The translations under genes were made by a program, and so were the position numbers. Shown here piece after piece: positions 45,516 through 55,958 of a stretch of DNA of 64,000 nucleotides. Below the pieces are notes generated by a model, which was given only the letters and a program-made list of their open reading frames with translations, made no database searches and was not told the DNA's origin. Position 1 is the stretch's first letter, and every line of letters starts with the position of its first letter. Source of the DNA: Belnapia arida (GTDB lineage: Bacteria > Pseudomonadota > Alphaproteobacteria > Acetobacterales > Acetobacteraceae); assembly GCF_016773205.1 (NCBI RefSeq), contig NZ_JAETWB010000002.1, forward strand, positions 310,001-374,000, given 5' to 3'.

Positions 45516-46637
45516 CTACATCTGCACGTAGTCTCCATTCCGCCAGACGTAGAAGACGTAATCGGGAACGGTGACATCGCCCTTCCGGTCGAAGGCGATG
45601 TCGCCGAGGACGGTCTGCCAGGGACCGCTCGCCTTCATCGCCTCCGCCACCTTCCTGGCGTCGACGCTGTTGACCTTGGCAACGGCGGCGGCCCAGATCT
45701 GCACGGCGGCATAGGTGTAGAGGACATAACCCTCGGGATCGATGTTCTTCGCCTTGAAGGTTTGCACCACCTGGGCGGCGCTGGCGCGCCGGCGCGGGTC
45801 GCTGCTGAAGGTCATCAGCGCGCCTTCACCGGCCGCACCAGTGATCTGCCAGAAATCCTTGGTGACCAGGGCGTCGCCGCCGATGAGCGTCACGTTCATC
45901 CCCTGCTCCTTGGCCTGGCGCAGGATCAGGCCGGCCTCGGTGTAGTAGCCGCCGACATAGATCACCTCGATGCCGGAACTCTTGAGCCGCGAGACGAGGG
46001 CGTTGTAGTCGCGCTCGCCCGGATTGTAGGCGGTGTAGACGGTCTCCTGGATGCCGCCGGCGTTGAGCGCCTTCTTGGTCTCGTCGGCCAGGCCCTTCCC
46101 GTAGGCCTGGTTGTCATGGAGGATCGCCACCTTCTTGCCTGGGTAGGTGCGGGCGATGTAGGTGCCGGCGATCTGGCCCTGCTGGTCGTCCCGGCCGCAG
46201 ACGCGGAAGGTGTTCCAGGCGCCGTCATCGGTGAATTTCGGGTTGGTGCTGGCCGGGCTGATCTGCAGCACGCCCTCCTCGGCATAGACCTTGCTGGCGG
46301 GGATGGAGCTGCCCGAGCAGTAGTGGCCGGCAACCATCGCCACCTTGCGGCCGGCGAGCTGGTTGGCGACCGAGACGGCCTGGCGCGGGTCGCAGGCATC
46401 GTCGGCGATCTCGAGGGCGAGCTGGCGGCCGAGCACGCCGCCCTTGGCGTTCATGTCGGCGACGACCTGCTGGGCGCCGGTCTTCATCTGCTCGCCGGCA
46501 GCGGCGTTGGAGCCGGTCATCGGCCCGGCGCAGGCCAGGCGAATCGGGCTGCCCTGGGCGAAGGCCGGGTGGATCAGGGCCGGGCTGGCGAGCACAATGC
46601 CGGCAGTGCCGGCGATCAGTCCCCTGCGATTGAGCAT
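45516..46637 (-). CDS. livK: Branched-chain amino acid ABC transporter, substrate-binding protein
   Basis: A 373-residue periplasmic binding protein (Leu/Ile/Val type I fold). The signal peptide is RRGLIAGTAGIVLASPALIHPAFAQ, with a twin-arginine-like start and cleavage at about residue 28. The family opening IRLACAGPMTGSNAAAGEQM and the segment VAMVAGHYCSGSSIPASKVY, which contacts the ligand's amino and carboxyl groups, are present. It is the last gene of the reverse liv unit, 83 bases after livF. The ligand could be a branched-chain amino acid or another small amide or acid. Confidence 0.93.
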   Translation of the reverse strand: MLNRRGLIAGTAGIVLASPALIHPAFAQGSPIRLACAGPMTGSNAAAGEQMKTGAQQVVADMNAKGGVLGRQLALEIADDACDPRQAVSVANQLAGRKVAMVAGHYCSGSSIPASKVYAEEGVLQISPASTNPKFTDDGAWNTFRVCGRDDQQGQIAGTYIARTYPGKKVAILHDNQAYGKGLADETKKALNAGGIQETVYTAYNPGERDYNALVSRLKSSGIEVIYVGGYYTEAGLILRQAKEQGMNVTLIGGDALVTKDFWQITGAAGEGALMTFSSDPRRRASAAQVVQTFKAKNIDPEGYVLYTYAAVQIWAAAVAKVNSVDARKVAEAMKASGPWQTVLGDIAFDRKGDVTVPDYVFYVWRNGDYVQM

Positions 46638-46720
46638 TGTCTGCTTTCCCTGTCGATGCCGCTGCCGTCGGGGCAGCTTGGTTGCGATGTTAGGCGAATG
46701 AACACGGCCGCTCCAATGCT

Positions 46721-47442
<722 letters not shown>

Positions 47443-47446
<4 letters not shown>

Positions 47447-48311
47447 GGGTTGCTGCCGCTCCGATTGAGGCCTGCGGCGCTCGCCTGCGGCATCGCCCTC
47501 CGGTCATCGGCAGCGGCCACCTCCTCCTCGTCCTCGCCGAGATAGGCGGCGATCACCTTGGCATTGCGGCGCACCTCGGCCGGCGTGCCGTCGGCGATCA
47601 GCACGCCATGGTCGAGCACCACGACGCGGTCGCTGATGCGCATGACGACGCCCATGTCGTGCTCGATGAGGAGGATGGAAGTGCCCTCCGCCCGGATGTC
47701 GAGCAGCAGTCGCGCCAGCTCGTCCGATTCGCGCGGGTTGAGGCCGGCGGCCGGCTCGTCGAGGCAGAGAAGCGCCGGCTCGGTGCACATGGCCCGCGCG
47801 ATCTCCAACCGGCGCTGCTGACCATAGGGCAGGGCGCCGGCCGGGTCGTCGGCGCGGTCCATCAGGTCGGTGGCGGTGAGCCAGCGCTTCGCCAGCTCCA
47901 CCGCCTGCCGCTCCGCCCTGGGATAGCCGGAGAGGCCGAGCACCGCGCCGATGCCCCAGCCGGTGGAGGCCATCAACCTGTTGTGCTGGGCGATCAGCAA
48001 GTTCTCCAACGCCGTCATGCCAGGGAAGAGGCGGATGTTCTGGAAGGTGCGGGCGACGCCGGCGCGGGCGATGCGGTGGCCGGCCAGGCGTTGCAGCTCG
48101 GTCGGCGGCTCGCCCGGTTTGTGCAGGCGGATGATGCCTTCGCTCGGCCGGTAGAAGCCGGTGACGCAGTTGAAGAGCGTCGTCTTGCCGGCGCCGTTCG
48201 GCCCGATCAGCGCGGTGATCTCCCCGCTCCGGGCCGCGAAGGAGACGCCCGAGACGGCGGTGAGGCCGCCGAAGCGCATGGTGAGGCCCTGGACCTCGAG
48301 GATCGGGCGGC

Positions 48312-48315
<4 letters not shown>
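47443..48315 (-). CDS. livG: Branched-chain amino acid ABC transporter ATPase LivG
   Basis: A 290-residue ABC ATPase with Walker [16 protein letters not shown] (about residue 40), the LivG-specific insertion [20 protein letters not shown], a signature region [15 protein letters not shown] and Walker [16 protein letters not shown]. The signature lacks the canonical SGGQ but [14 protein letters not shown] is usual for LivG. The C-terminal extension after HDMG adds about 25 polar residues. Both ends overlap neighbours by four bases. Confidence 0.95.
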
Positions 48316-49591
<1,276 letters not shown>

Positions 49592-49595
<4 letters not shown>

Positions 49596-50506
49596 ACCTT
49601 CTCCACCTCCTGCCGGCCGAGCAGCCCGGTGGGCAGGAAGATCAGCGTCAGCACGAGGATGGAGAAGGCGGCGACATCCTTGTACTGCACGCTGAAATAG
49701 GCCGACCAGAAGGTCTCGATCAGCCCGATCAGCAGCCCGCCGAGCACCGCCCCGGGCAGCGAGCCGATGCCGCCCAGCACCGCCGCGGTGAAGGCCTTCA
49801 CTCCGGCGAGGAAGCCGATGTAGAAATCGATCACGCCGTAACGCAGCAGGTACATCGTGCCGGCGACGGAGGCGAGCGCGGCGCCGATGACGAAGGTGAG
49901 GCTGATGGTCTTGTCGGTGTCGATGCCGAGCAGCGAGGCCATCTTGCGGTCCTGCTCGCAGGCGCGCATGGCGCGGCCGAGCGGCGTCCGCGTTACCAGG
50001 ATGGTGAAGACGGCGAGCACGGCGAGCGTCACGCCGATGATCATCATCTGCGTATAGGCGAACTGGACAACGAAGCCTTCCTCGCGCATCACCTCGATGC
50101 CGCCGGGCACCAGCGTCTCCATCGGCTTCACCCGTGCGCCCTGGCTGACCTGGACGAAATTCTGCAGCACGATGGAGAGACCGATGGCTGAGATCAGCGG
50201 CGCCAGGCGGAAGCTGCCGCGCAAGGGCCGGTAGGCGATGCGCTCGATCGCCCAGCCATAGACGCCGGTGATGACGACGGAGAGGAGCAGCACCAGGATG
50301 ATGCCCGCCGGCCCGCCCATGACCCCGCCCATGGAGAGCAGCAGCACCGCGATCAGCGACAGGAAGGCGCCGATCATGAACACGTCGCCATGGGCGAAAT
50401 TGATCATGCCGATGATGCCGTAGACCATGGTGTAGCCCACCGCGATCAGGCCGTAGATCATCCCCAGGCTGATCCCGTTGATCAGCTGCTGCAATGCATA
50501 GGCCAA
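49592..50506 (-). CDS. livH: Branched-chain amino acid ABC transporter permease LivH
   Basis: A 304-residue permease with about eight helices. The opening LQQLINGISLGMIYGLIAVG, then YTMVYGIIGMINFAHGDVFM, is the LivH signature, and the coupling loop reads GRAMRACEQDRKMASLLGID. I chose a TTG start at 50506, preceded by GGAGGACTGC and giving the short N-terminus usual for LivH; an ATG at 50551 would add 15 residues that do not look conserved. It is the first gene of the reverse liv unit and is divergent from the CMD-like gene. Confidence 0.92.
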
Positions 50507-50639
50507 GCAGTCCTCCAGCCCGTGTTTCCCTGTTGCCCCGAAGCTAGCCATGCCGGCGGCCCGGGCATAGGGGAAGTTGCCCTCCCGGGACGGCGGGGCG
50601 ATGATCCCTGCCTGAGCTTTGGGCGGAGGAAACAGGTCA

Positions 50640-51242
50640 ATGGCTTCCGATTCGGCACTCCCACCCGATGACGGCCGCAGCGGCCGGCTGCCGCCGATTC
50701 CGGAGGAGCGGCTGACCGAGGCGCAGCGGCGCGTCGCGGCCGGTATTTCGGGTGGGCCACGCGGCGGGCTGCGCGGTCCCTTCCCGGCCCTCCTGCGGAG
50801 CCCGGACCTGGCCGACCGCTTCCAGAAGGTCGGCGAGTATCTCCGCTTCAACAGCTCCATCCCGACGGCGCTGAACGAGCTGGCGATCCTGGTCACGGCG
50901 CGCAGCTGGTCGGCGCAGTTCGAGTGGTATGCGCACCACCTGCTGGCGATGAAGGCCGGGCTGCCGCCCGCCATCGCCGAGGCCATCGCCGAGGGGCGTC
51001 GGCCGGAGGGCATGGATGACGACCAGCGCATCGTCTACGAGTTCTGCACGGAACTGCACAGGAGCCATGCCGTCTCGGACGCCACCTATGCTGCGGCGCG
51101 GGAGCGGTTCGGCGAGCAAGGCGTCGTCGATCTGCTCGGCGTCAGCGGCTATTATGTCGCCGTGGCGATGATCCTCAACGTCGCGCAGGTGCCGCTGCCG
51201 CCGGGCGTGCCGGAGCCGCTGAAACCCTTGCCCCAGGGTTGA
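50640..51242 (+). CDS. Carboxymuconolactone decarboxylase family protein
   Basis: A 200-residue protein of the CMD/AhpD-like superfamily. The core segment LNELAILVTARSWSAQFEWY, then AHHLLAMKAGLPPAIAEAIA, matches CMD proteins that carry His/Glu rather than the CxxC pair of AhpD. Activity may be decarboxylation, peroxidase-like or unknown. ATG at 50640 follows GGAGGAAACAGG. An ADP-forming ligase gene follows 77 bases later. Confidence 0.88.
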   Translation: MASDSALPPDDGRSGRLPPIPEERLTEAQRRVAAGISGGPRGGLRGPFPALLRSPDLADRFQKVGEYLRFNSSIPTALNELAILVTARSWSAQFEWYAHHLLAMKAGLPPAIAEAIAEGRRPEGMDDDQRIVYEFCTELHRSHAVSDATYAAARERFGEQGVVDLLGVSGYYVAVAMILNVAQVPLPPGVPEPLKPLPQG

Positions 51243-51319
51243 CCGGGGCAGGGCCGGGGCTAGGCTGACGCCCGTCCAAGGGAACCGCCGCGAAGGCGGG
51301 ACAGCAGCGGGAGGGGCGT

Positions 51320-53470
51320 TTGCAGCACCACGACACGGATGGCCGGGCCGGGCCCGAACCCCTGCGCGACCCAGCCAGCCTGCGCCGACTGCTCTCGCCC
51401 CGCAGCGTCGCCGTGGTCGGCGTCTCGGCTGACCCGATCGGCTTCGGCGCGCGCAGCATCGGCAACATGCGGGGCTTCACCGGCCCGGTCTGGGCAGTGA
51501 ACCCGAAATATGCCGGGCAGGAACTACACGGCTTCCCCTGCGTCGGCAGCATCGCCGACCTGCCGGAGGCGCCTGATTGCGTGCTGCTCGCCCTGCCGCG
51601 CACCGGCATCATGCCGGCGGTGGAGGCCTGCATCGAGAAGGGCGCGGGCGGGATCATCGCCTTCGCCTCCGGCTATGGCGAGACCGGCCTCGCCGACCGC
51701 GTCGCGGAGGAGGAGGCGCTGCGCGAGCGCTGCCGCGCGGCGGACATGCCCCTCGTCGGTGTCAACTGCCTCGGCATCGTCGACCATGTGCTGAAGGCCG
51801 GCGTCACCTTCATGCCGGAATACGTGCGGCTGACGGCGCCGCCCGGCGGCGTCGCCATCACCAGCCAGTCGGGGGCGCTCGGCTATGCGCTGATGCAGGC
51901 GGCCGAGCGCGGCTTCTCCGTCTGCCACATGACGACGGCGGGGAACGCGACGGACCTCGATGTCTGCGACCTCGCCGCCTACCAGCTCTCCATGCCGGAA
52001 TGCCGCGCGGTGGCGCTGGCGGTGGAGGGGTTGCGCGATGGGCGGCGGCTGGCGCTGCTCGGCGAGGCAGCGCGGCAGGCGGGCAAGCCGGTCGTCGTGC
52101 TGAAGCTCGGGCGCGGCGAGGCGGGCGCGGCGGCTGCCGTGTCGCATACCGGCTCCCTCGCCGGCAGCGCGGCGGCCTGGTCGGCCGCCTTCCGCCGTGC
52201 CGGCATGGTCGAGGTGGAGGATTTCGACGCATTGCTGGAGACGGCGGGGATGTTCGCCAAGGCACCGCCGCCGACGGCGCCGGGCGTTGCGATCATCACC
52301 CCCTCGGGCGGCGCCGGCATCATGGCAGCCGACCATGCGGAGGCGCTCGGCCTCGCCATGCCGCAGCCCATGCCGCAGACGGAGGCGGTGCTGCGCCAGG
52401 CGATCCCGGATTTCGGCGCGCCGCGCAACCCCTGCGACCTCACCGCGCAGGTCGCCTCCAACCCGGCCAGCTACGATGCCTGCATGGAGGCGATGCTCAG
52501 CGACCCGCAATATGGCTGCGCGGTGATGCCGGTGGTCTATTCCCACCACGCCTCGACCCAGGTGCGAATGGAGCAGCTTCGTCCCTATGCGCGGAAATTC
52601 GGCAAGCCGCTGTTGATCGCCTGGATTCCCGAGCAGCTGGAGGGGCCGGGCGCCGTCGTCGCGGATTCCGTGCCGGAGCTGATCCTCTTTCGCTCCATGC
52701 GCAGGCTGATGAACGCGGTGCGGCTTTGGCTGGAATATTACGGGCAGATGCCGGCTGGCACGCCGGCGCGGCCGCCCGGGCTCGAGGCGGCGCTGGCCGG
52801 CCTTCCCGCCGGCGAGGCGGTGCTGATGGAGGCGGAGGCCAAGGCGCTCTTCGCCAAGGTCGGCGTGCCGGTGGTGGAGGAGCGCCGTGCCGCGACGGCC
52901 GCCGAGGCGGCGGAGGCCGCCGCCGCGCTCGGCTTCCCCGTGGTGCTGAAGCTCGACAGCCCGGACATCGCCCACAAGACCGAGGTGGGCGGGGTGAAGC
53001 TGAACCTCGCCGACCGGGCGGCGGTGGAGGCGGGTTTCGCCGCCATCAAGGCTTCGGCCAGGCAACACGCGCCCGAGGCACGGCTCGACGGCGTGCTGAT
53101 CCAACGCATGTCCCGCCCGGGGGTGGAGCTGATCCTTGGCGCCCGGCGGGACGGGCAGTTCGGCTCCCTCGTCCTGGTCGGCACCGGCGGGGTGCAGGCG
53201 GAGCTCTGGCGCGACGTGGCGCTCGACCTCGCCCCGGTCAGCCCCGAGCGGGCGGAAGAGATGCTGCGGAGCCTGAAGGGCTTCCCGCTGCTGGACGGGT
53301 TCCGCGGCGGACCGCGCGCGGACATCCCCGCCATCGCCCGTGCCGTCTCCGCCTTCTCGGTGCTGGTGGCGGAGGCGGGGCCGCGCATCCAGGAGGCGGA
53401 GGTCAATCCGTTGATCTGCGGTGATTGGGGCTGCCTTGCCGTCGACGGATTGGTGCGGTGCAGCGGATGA
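51320..53470 (+). CDS. ADP-forming acyl-CoA (acetate) ligase
   Basis: A 716-residue single-chain NDP-forming acyl-CoA synthetase with a TTG start behind GGGAGGGGCG. Domains in order: CoA-binding Rossmann part (SPRSVAVVGVSADPIGFGAR), a succinyl-CoA-ligase-like part with the phosphohistidine position (VSHTGSLAGSAAAW), and a C-terminal ATP-grasp domain (PVVLKLDSPDIAHKTEVGGV). It interconverts acyl-CoA + ADP + Pi with the acid + CoA + ATP; bacterial homologues act on acetate, pimeloyl or feruloyl and other acids. The substrate is not determinable here. Confidence 0.9.
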   Translation: MQHHDTDGRAGPEPLRDPASLRRLLSPRSVAVVGVSADPIGFGARSIGNMRGFTGPVWAVNPKYAGQELHGFPCVGSIADLPEAPDCVLLALPRTGIMPAVEACIEKGAGGIIAFASGYGETGLADRVAEEEALRERCRAADMPLVGVNCLGIVDHVLKAGVTFMPEYVRLTAPPGGVAITSQSGALGYALMQAAERGFSVCHMTTAGNATDLDVCDLAAYQLSMPECRAVALAVEGLRDGRRLALLGEAARQAGKPVVVLKLGRGEAGAAAAVSHTGSLAGSAAAWSAAFRRAGMVEVEDFDALLETAGMFAKAPPPTAPGVAIITPSGGAGIMAADHAEALGLAMPQPMPQTEAVLRQAIPDFGAPRNPCDLTAQVASNPASYDACMEAMLSDPQYGCAVMPVVYSHHASTQVRMEQLRPYARKFGKPLLIAWIPEQLEGPGAVVADSVPELILFRSMRRLMNAVRLWLEYYGQMPAGTPARPPGLEAALAGLPAGEAVLMEAEAKALFAKVGVPVVEERRAATAAEAAEAAAALGFPVVLKLDSPDIAHKTEVGGVKLNLADRAAVEAGFAAIKASARQHAPEARLDGVLIQRMSRPGVELILGARRDGQFGSLVLVGTGGVQAELWRDVALDLAPVSPERAEEMLRSLKGFPLLDGFRGGPRADIPAIARAVSAFSVLVAEAGPRIQEAEVNPLICGDWGCLAVDGLVRCSG

Positions 53471-53526
53471 CATACCAACCCACCATGGCGTAGCATCCGC
53501 CCGCGCCAGCGGGGGAGCCGCACCGG

Positions 53527-53817
53527 ATGAAGGTCTATGAGGGCGGCCGCGGCCTGGCCGGCGCGGAGGTGACGGTCGATGGCGCGCCGCTTGATCCGCG
53601 CTTCGACCTGCGCCGCTTCTCCCCGATGGGGTTCGAATGGACCTATGAGGGCGACGGGCCGTGCCAGCTGGCGCTTGCCCTGCTGGCAGACCACCTGGGC
53701 GATCCGCAACGCGCCCTGGCGCTGACGGAGCCTTTCATGCGCGAGGTGGTGGCCGGGCTCGACAATGCCTGGCTGCTGACCTCTGAGGATATCGATGCGG
53801 CACTGTCGCGCCTATGA
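53527..53817 (+). CDS. DUF6166 family protein
   Basis: A 96-residue soluble protein with the DUF6166 pattern: VTVDGAPLDPRFDLRRFSPM, FEWTYEGDGPCQLALALLAD and WLLTSEDIDAALSRL. The family is small, scattered and functionally unassigned, and is often seen in plasmids and phages as well as chromosomes. It follows the ADP-forming ligase by 56 bases. Confidence 0.75.
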   Translation: MKVYEGGRGLAGAEVTVDGAPLDPRFDLRRFSPMGFEWTYEGDGPCQLALALLADHLGDPQRALALTEPFMREVVAGLDNAWLLTSEDIDAALSRL

Positions 53818-53925
53818 GTTCGGCGCTATGCCTTGCGCAAGGGAGCGCACGACTGGCAGCATCGCTGCCAACCGCACGCTCGACCCGCTGGACCACCCTC
53901 CCTAAACCCGGCTTTCCGCAGGGCG

Positions 53926-53986
53926 GATATATCAATGGCGCATTCGACGGGCAGTGACCTGCCGCTGATATGTGGCTTGATATATC
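53926..53986. promoter_or_regulatory. Two GATATATC palindromes upstream of the GntR gene
   Basis: GATATATC occurs at 53926-53933 and again at 53979-53986, with a partial copy TGATATGT at 53966. These stand out from a region that is otherwise very G+C rich and are the same palindrome as before the fatty-acid hydroxylase gene. They are good candidates for operators of the FCD-type GntR regulator encoded at 54070, allowing autoregulation. Confidence 0.55.
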
Positions 53987-54069
53987 TCTTGCATTCAGTG
54001 TCGCCGGGCAGCCGTTTCCTGTCAACCGGGCATGTTCTGTCCCTGGCCATATCGCGTAGAAGCTGACCC

Positions 54070-54780
54070 ATGCCCGACCATTCGCCACCCCGCCGTGCCC
54101 CCTCGGTCCGCCGCCGGCGCAGCAGCGCCGCCGATGCTGCGGCGACCATGACTGAACAGGCCTACCGCGCCATCGAGGAGGCGATCGTCACCCTTGCGCT
54201 CCAACCGGGCGAGGTGGTGAGCGAGGCGCAGCTTTCTGCCAAGTCCGGCTTCGGGCGAACGCCGGTGCGTGAGGCCCTGCAGCGCCTGGCGCGGGAGCGG
54301 CTGGTGCGCATCCTGCCCCGGCGGGGGATTGTCGTCGCGCCGGTCGATATCCGCGAGCAGCTGCGGCTGCTGGAAGTCCGGCGGGAGATCGAGCGGCTCA
54401 CCGCCCGCGCCGCGGCCCGCCGTGCCGATGCCACGCAGCGTGAACGGCTGCGCGCCATCGCCGATGCAATGGAGGTGGCGGCGGCGACCCGGGACGAAAC
54501 CGGCTTCCTCCGCCTCGACCGCGAGCTGAACCTGCTGCTGCTGGATGCCGCGCATAACGAGTTCGCCGCGGCTGCGATGGCGTTGATGCATGGGTTGTCG
54601 CGGCGCTTCTGGTTCATCCATTGGCGGCGGAGTGCCGGGTTGCCGGAGGCTGCGGCGGCGCATGCGCGCCTCGCCCGCAACATCGCCGATGGCCTGGCGG
54701 AGGAGGCGGCGGCGGCTTCCGATGCGCTGGTCGACTATATCGAGAGCTTCACCCGGGCGACGGTCGGCCCGGAGCCTTGA
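54070..54780 (+). CDS. GntR family regulator, FCD subfamily
   Basis: A 236-residue regulator. After a basic, poorly conserved tail (residues 1-27) comes the winged helix AYRAIEEAIVTLALQPGEVV, then SGFGRTPVREALQRLARERL, typical of GntR. The C-terminal FCD domain is all-helical with likely metal-binding residues (RLDRELNLLLLDAAHNE and the His of AAAHARLARN). FCD regulators answer organic acids. Palindromes at 53926-53986 and 54814 may be its sites, linking it to the hydroxylase gene 64 bases downstream. Confidence 0.9.
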   Translation: MPDHSPPRRAPSVRRRRSSAADAAATMTEQAYRAIEEAIVTLALQPGEVVSEAQLSAKSGFGRTPVREALQRLARERLVRILPRRGIVVAPVDIREQLRLLEVRREIERLTARAAARRADATQRERLRAIADAMEVAAATRDETGFLRLDRELNLLLLDAAHNEFAAAAMALMHGLSRRFWFIHWRRSAGLPEAAAAHARLARNIADGLAEEAAAASDALVDYIESFTRATVGPEP

Positions 54781-54813
54781 TGTGTATGCCTTGACCCCAA
54801 TCTCCGCCGCATG

Positions 54814-54825
54814 CTGATATATCAG
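54814..54825. promoter_or_regulatory. Perfect 12-base palindrome before the hydroxylase gene
   Basis: CTGATATATCAG is a perfect palindrome, ending 19 bases before the hydroxylase ATG (54845) and 33 bases after the GntR stop. It shares GATATATC with the sites upstream of the GntR gene, so binding by that regulator over the start region would repress the hydroxylase gene. Confidence 0.55.
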
Positions 54826-54844
54826 TAATGGACGGAGGAACGGC

Positions 54845-55657
54845 ATGGCGGACAGCGCATCGGGCGCGGCCTTGCGGCGCGAGCGGCTCTCTCGGCGGCA
54901 ACAAGCCTTCCGCGCCGATTTCCGGGCGAAGATCGGGCGACTTTACCATGGTTGGGCGCATGTCGCGCTGATCTATGCGATCGGCGGCGCGGCCATCTGG
55001 TATGCGGCGCGGCAGGTCGTGGCGCCGGCGTGGTACGAATGGCTGGTGGTGCCCGCGGCCTTTCTCGGTGCCAACCTCTTCGAATGGTGGATCCATAAAT
55101 ACGTGATGCACCGGCCGGTGCGAGGCTTCGTGGGTATCTACAAGCGGCACACGCTGGCGCACCACCAGTTCTTCACCGAGACGGAATACACCATCGACGA
55201 TGCGCGCGACTTCCGCATCGTGTTCTTCCCGCCCTATGCGCTCATCACCTTCCTCGCCCTGTCGCTGGTGCCCTGCCTCGTGCTGCGGGCACTCGGCGTC
55301 CCGGAAGCGGGCTGGCTGCTGTTGATCACCAACACGGCGCTTTACCTCAACTACGAACTCTTCCATTTCTGCTGCCATGTGAAGGACGATCGGCTTGTCC
55401 GGCACATTCCCTTTATCAACACCATCCGCCGCCATCATGCCGCGCATCACGACACGGCCATCATGATGGAGCGGAATTTCAACCTGACCTACCCGATCGC
55501 CGACTGGTTCTTCGGGACCAGCGACCTGCGGCGCGGGCTGCTCGGCCACCTGCTGAACGGCTACGACGCCGCGCATCGGCGTCCGGACCTGAAGCGGGTG
55601 CGGCATGGCACCGACGACCCGCAGGCCGGCAAGCCGCGGCTGATGGCGGCGGAGTAG
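54845..55657 (+). CDS. Fatty acid hydroxylase/sterol desaturase family protein
   Basis: A 270-residue membrane di-iron enzyme with four hydrophobic segments. The eight-histidine set is visible: EWWIHKYVMHRP, YKRHTLAHHQFFTE, LFHFCCHVKDD and IRRHHAAHHDTAIM. Such enzymes hydroxylate fatty acids, sterols or carotenoids with O2; the spacing is like the FA2H/CrtR-type group. A tiny membrane protein gene starts four bases downstream. A palindrome before the start suggests control by the GntR gene just upstream. Confidence 0.9.
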   Translation: MADSASGAALRRERLSRRQQAFRADFRAKIGRLYHGWAHVALIYAIGGAAIWYAARQVVAPAWYEWLVVPAAFLGANLFEWWIHKYVMHRPVRGFVGIYKRHTLAHHQFFTETEYTIDDARDFRIVFFPPYALITFLALSLVPCLVLRALGVPEAGWLLLITNTALYLNYELFHFCCHVKDDRLVRHIPFINTIRRHHAAHHDTAIMMERNFNLTYPIADWFFGTSDLRRGLLGHLLNGYDAAHRRPDLKRVRHGTDDPQAGKPRLMAAE

Positions 55658-55661
55658 GACG

Positions 55662-55865
55662 ATGGCCGCGCTCACGTCGTTGGATGGCGGACAGATCAAG
55701 ACATCCCGCGCGTCGCTGGTAGGCGGCATCGCGGTCGGGATCGGCGTCGCGGTGCTTTGGGCGGCGTTGGCGCGCGACCTGGGCGCCGGGCCGCTTGCCG
55801 CCTTGCTGCCCGCCATCCTGGCTGGGCTGTTGGCCGGCCTCTGGGTCTGGCGCGCGGATTTGTAG
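55662..55865 (+). CDS. Tiny two-span membrane protein
   Basis: A 67-residue protein with two hydrophobic segments (SLVGGIAVGIGVAVLWAALA and PLAALLPAILAGLLAGLWVW) joined by a short loop. It begins four bases after the hydroxylase stop and is probably translationally coupled. A small accessory subunit of the hydroxylase is possible, judged only from position. I recognise no family. Confidence 0.6.
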   Translation: MAALTSLDGGQIKTSRASLVGGIAVGIGVAVLWAALARDLGAGPLAALLPAILAGLLAGLWVWRADL

Positions 55866-55958
55866 CGGCCAATCTGCAACAGGCGGAACAGTTCCCTCGC
55901 CGTCCGCGCAACCGATCCTACCTCTCGTCGTTTCCTGATTGGGCGGAAAGGAACAATC

